Below are positions 50,501-52,116 of a DNA stretch of 52,116 nucleotides, in pieces. Below the pieces are notes generated by a model. The model worked only from the letters and a program-made list of their open reading frames with translations, had not been told where the DNA came from and ran no database searches. Position 1 is the first letter of the stretch. Each line of letters begins with the position of its first letter. Made by a program: the position numbers and the translations under genes. The stretch covers positions 1 through 52,116 of the forward strand of contig NZ_JAMBPR010000064.1 of the NCBI RefSeq assembly GCF_024206475.1, in the 5' to 3' direction. The DNA is from Paraburkholderia sp. CNPSo 3274. GTDB taxonomy: Bacteria; Pseudomonadota; Gammaproteobacteria; Burkholderiales; Burkholderiaceae.

Positions 50501-50655
50501 GGGAGGCAGGCATGAAAGGCGAACGGCAATTTTATGTCATCGGCGTGCAATCACGGAAATGAACGGCTTGCGAGAGTGCGTATGACCGCATTGCGCGCGA
50601 GGCGATACACTGGTTCTTTGCCAGTCGGCGCCGTTGCAGCGCGCAAAGGGAGATC

Positions 50656-51501
50656 ATGACGACCGATATCGCAAGCCTCGCATTGCCGAACGGCGAACGC
50701 ATTCCGAAGCTCGGGCAGGGCACGTGGGAAATGGGCGAACGTAGCGCGCATCGCGCGGCGGAAATCGCCGCGCTGCGTGAAGGCGTGGCGCTCGGCATGA
50801 CGCTCATCGACACCGCCGAGATGTACGGCGACGGCGCGACCGAGCGCCTGGTCGGCGAGGCCTTGCAGGGTCTGCGCGACGAGGTGTTTCTCGTGAGCAA
50901 GGTGTATCCGCACAACGCGAGCCGCAGCGGCGTCGCGCGCGCATGCGAGGCGAGCTTGAAACGCCTCGGCACCGACCGGCTCGATCTCTATCTGCTGCAC
51001 TGGCGCGGTGGGGTGCCGCTCGAAGAGACCGTCGACGGGTTCGAAGCGCTCGTGCGCGCGGGCAAGATCCGTCACTGGGGCGTGAGCAACTTCGATACCG
51101 ACGACATGGAGGAGCTGTTCGCCGCAACGGGCGGCGACGCGTGCGCGATCAACCAGATTCTCTACAACGTCGCGCGGCGCGGCGCGGAATTCGACCTGCT
51201 GCCGTGGAGCGCCGCGCATCGCATGCCGGTGATGGCGTATAGCCCCGTCGATCACGCGCGCTTGCCCAGACGCTCGCCGCTCGACGACATCGCTCACGCA
51301 CACGGGGTGTCGGTCTATCGCGTGGCGATGGCATGGGTGCTGGGTCAAAGCGGGGTCTGCGCGATTCCGAAGGCCGCTCGCGTGGAGCACGTGCGCGACA
51401 ACCGCGCGGCGCTCGATCTCGTGCTCGGCGCGCAAGAGCACGCGGCGCTCGGCGCGTATTTCAAGCCGCCGCGCAGCAAGCGTCCGCTGGAGATGCTGTA
51501 G
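50656..51501 (+). CDS. Aldo/keto reductase
   Basis: The 281-residue protein is an NADPH-dependent aldo/keto reductase of the YeaE type. It has Asp52 and Tyr57 (IDTAEMYGDG), Lys82 (LVSKVYPHNAS) and His115 (YLLHWRGG), which form the catalytic tetrad, and the NADPH-binding IPKAARVEHVRDN near the C-terminus. GGGAG lies just before the ATG at 50656. It is divergent from the GntR regulator. The natural substrate is unknown. Confidence 0.92.
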   Translation: MTTDIASLALPNGERIPKLGQGTWEMGERSAHRAAEIAALREGVALGMTLIDTAEMYGDGATERLVGEALQGLRDEVFLVSKVYPHNASRSGVARACEASLKRLGTDRLDLYLLHWRGGVPLEETVDGFEALVRAGKIRHWGVSNFDTDDMEELFAATGGDACAINQILYNVARRGAEFDLLPWSAAHRMPVMAYSPVDHARLPRRSPLDDIAHAHGVSVYRVAMAWVLGQSGVCAIPKAARVEHVRDNRAALDLVLGAQEHAALGAYFKPPRSKRPLEML

Positions 51502-51605
51502 GGCGCGAGTGGGAACGCGCTTGCGCGCGCGGTCATGGCCGGCGTCGGCGTATTGCGAGCAGACAGCCGGTGTGGCCGCCCGGGAACGCCACGCGTATCG
51601 CGCAT

Positions 51606-51643
51606 CCCCCGGCCGGCCCACGGCGGCGGTGCCCGGCCGGGGG
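51606..51643. terminator. GC-rich hairpin downstream of the aldo/keto reductase
   Basis: CCCCCGGCCGG (51606-51616) and CCGGCCGGGGG (51633-51643) are perfect 11-bp arms with a 16-base loop. No T-run follows on either strand, so its role as a terminator between the AKR and the convergent glycine-rich gene is uncertain. Confidence 0.4.
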
Positions 51644-51737
51644 ACCGGGACGCCGCCGCCGACGCCAGGACTGGCGCGCCTGGCCGTCGCGCCAGATCGG
51701 AGTGGCTGCGGCGGTCTGCCTGCACCGCCGTACAGGT

Positions 51738-52116
51738 TCAATGACCGCTGCCATGGCCGCCACCGTGTCCGCCGCCGTACCCGCCGCCCGGGCCGCCCGA
51801 CGGTCCACCTTTGCCGAATCCGCCTCCGAAGCCACCACCGAATCCGCCAAACCCCCCGCCGAATCCGCCCGCGGGGCCGCCCGAAGGGCCGCTTGCCGAC
51901 CCGCCGTGGCTGCCGCAACCACAGCCGCCTGAACTGCCGCCGCCGTTGTTGCCGCCGCTGTTGCTTCCGCCGCCGCTGTTACTACCACCGCTGTTACTAC
52001 CACCGCTGTTACTACCGCCGCTGTTACTACCGCCGCTGTTACTACCGCCGCTGTTACTACCACCGCTGTTGCCACCACCGCTGTTGCCACCACCGCTGTT
52101 CCCACCACCCTTGTTC
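51738..52116 (-). CDS. Glycine/asparagine/serine-rich repeat protein, C-terminal part (runs off window)
   Basis: An open frame on the minus strand runs from beyond the right edge to a stop at 51738-51740, with 125 residues visible and no start codon inside. It begins with repeated NSGGG and NSGGS pentapeptides (about nine 15-bp units at 51976-52110). A SSGGCGCGSHGGS patch, many GGFGGG units, and a histidine-rich end (GGGYGGGHGGGHGSGH) follow. This resembles the glycine-rich tail of TIGR04222-type membrane proteins or of extracellular filament proteins. The function is not clear. Two cysteines and the terminal histidines could bind metal. Confidence 0.7.
   Translation of the reverse strand, partial: NKGGGNSGGGNSGGGNSGGSNSGGSNSGGSNSGGSNSGGSNSGGSNSGGGSNSGGNNGGGSSGGCGCGSHGGSASGPSGGPAGGFGGGFGGFGGGFGGGFGKGGPSGGPGGGYGGGHGGGHGSGH
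51976..52110. repeat. 15-bp tandem repeats coding for NSGG(S/G)
   Basis: Nine units of the form CTGTTACTACCACCG, with CTGTTACTACCGCCG and CTGTTGCCACCACCG variants, follow head to tail. Each encodes one NSGG(S/G) pentapeptide on the minus strand. The array is in frame and probably varies in length between strains. Confidence 0.9.

Noticed and set aside
51533..52108. A Val/Thr/Ala-repeat minus-strand frame over the terminal 15-bp repeats
   Set aside because: The Gly/Asn/Ser frame explains the repeat and composition better, with a clean stop; the Val/Thr/Ala frame becomes Arg-rich noise past the repeat.
51976..52110. Possible CRISPR array
   Set aside because: Units are 15 bp, contiguous and in coding frame with no unique spacers.

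Overview
This is chromosomal DNA of a high-GC betaproteobacterium of the Burkholderiaceae, most likely Paraburkholderia, Caballeronia or Burkholderia. The proteins, the gene order (mutL-miaA, ybgC-tolQRAB-pal-cpoB followed by tRNA-Lys, glyA-nrdR, lpxK-Trm112-kdsB-adk, argF near rpsT) and the strong GC-skewed codon use all fit that family. Antisense and out-of-frame open frames are very common here and are nearly all shadows. I see no insertion sequence, prophage, CRISPR array, rRNA or integrase.

Layout. 1-9.7 kb: mutL-miaA, a DedA membrane protein, a small MscS channel, a ParB-like nuclease-fold protein, a LysR regulator divergent from a cytochrome b561-YceI-YceI operon, a small secreted protein and tRNA-Lys. 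9.8-16.2 kb: the Tol-Pal envelope operon with a YdfG-like dehydrogenase upstream. 16.4-18.5 kb: glyA behind a probable ZTP riboswitch, then nrdR. 18.6-21.4 kb: a minor type IV pilin operon (fimT/gspH-pilV-pilW-pilX-pilE) coupled by ATGA overlaps. 21.4-25.1 kb: a YqjD/YqjE-type small membrane operon, a 1-Cys peroxiredoxin and glutaryl-CoA dehydrogenase. 25.2-31.2 kb: an IclR regulator, argF, a DUF3579 gene, rpsT, murJ and a SirB1-family gene. 31.3-37.4 kb: a type 2 3-hydroxyacyl-CoA dehydrogenase, adk-kdsB-Trm112-lpxK and xseA. 37.8-52.1 kb: sodB, then an accessory-like run of paired genes and regulators: isochorismatase/TetR, a second clpP beside an ECF sigma factor, a degenerate EAL protein, a DHA2 exporter, a MocR regulator, DUF2917, an HTH-citrate synthase fusion divergent from a CoA transferase, a HutC-type GntR, an aldo/keto reductase, and the C-terminus of a Gly/Asn/Ser repeat protein that runs off the window.

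The core genes serve envelope integrity (tol-pal, lpxK, kdsB, murJ), one-carbon and nucleotide metabolism (glyA, nrdR, adk), and DNA or RNA maintenance (mutL, miaA, xseA). The most unusual signals are non-coding or architectural. Seven TTGC(A) motifs sit at exact 11-bp spacing upstream of sodB. A DNA-binding citrate synthase fusion faces a CoA transferase across a long palindrome. An EAL protein has lost most of its catalytic residues. Several regulator genes have perfect or near-perfect palindromes in their divergent promoters. A pentapeptide-repeat glycine-rich protein lies at the right edge.
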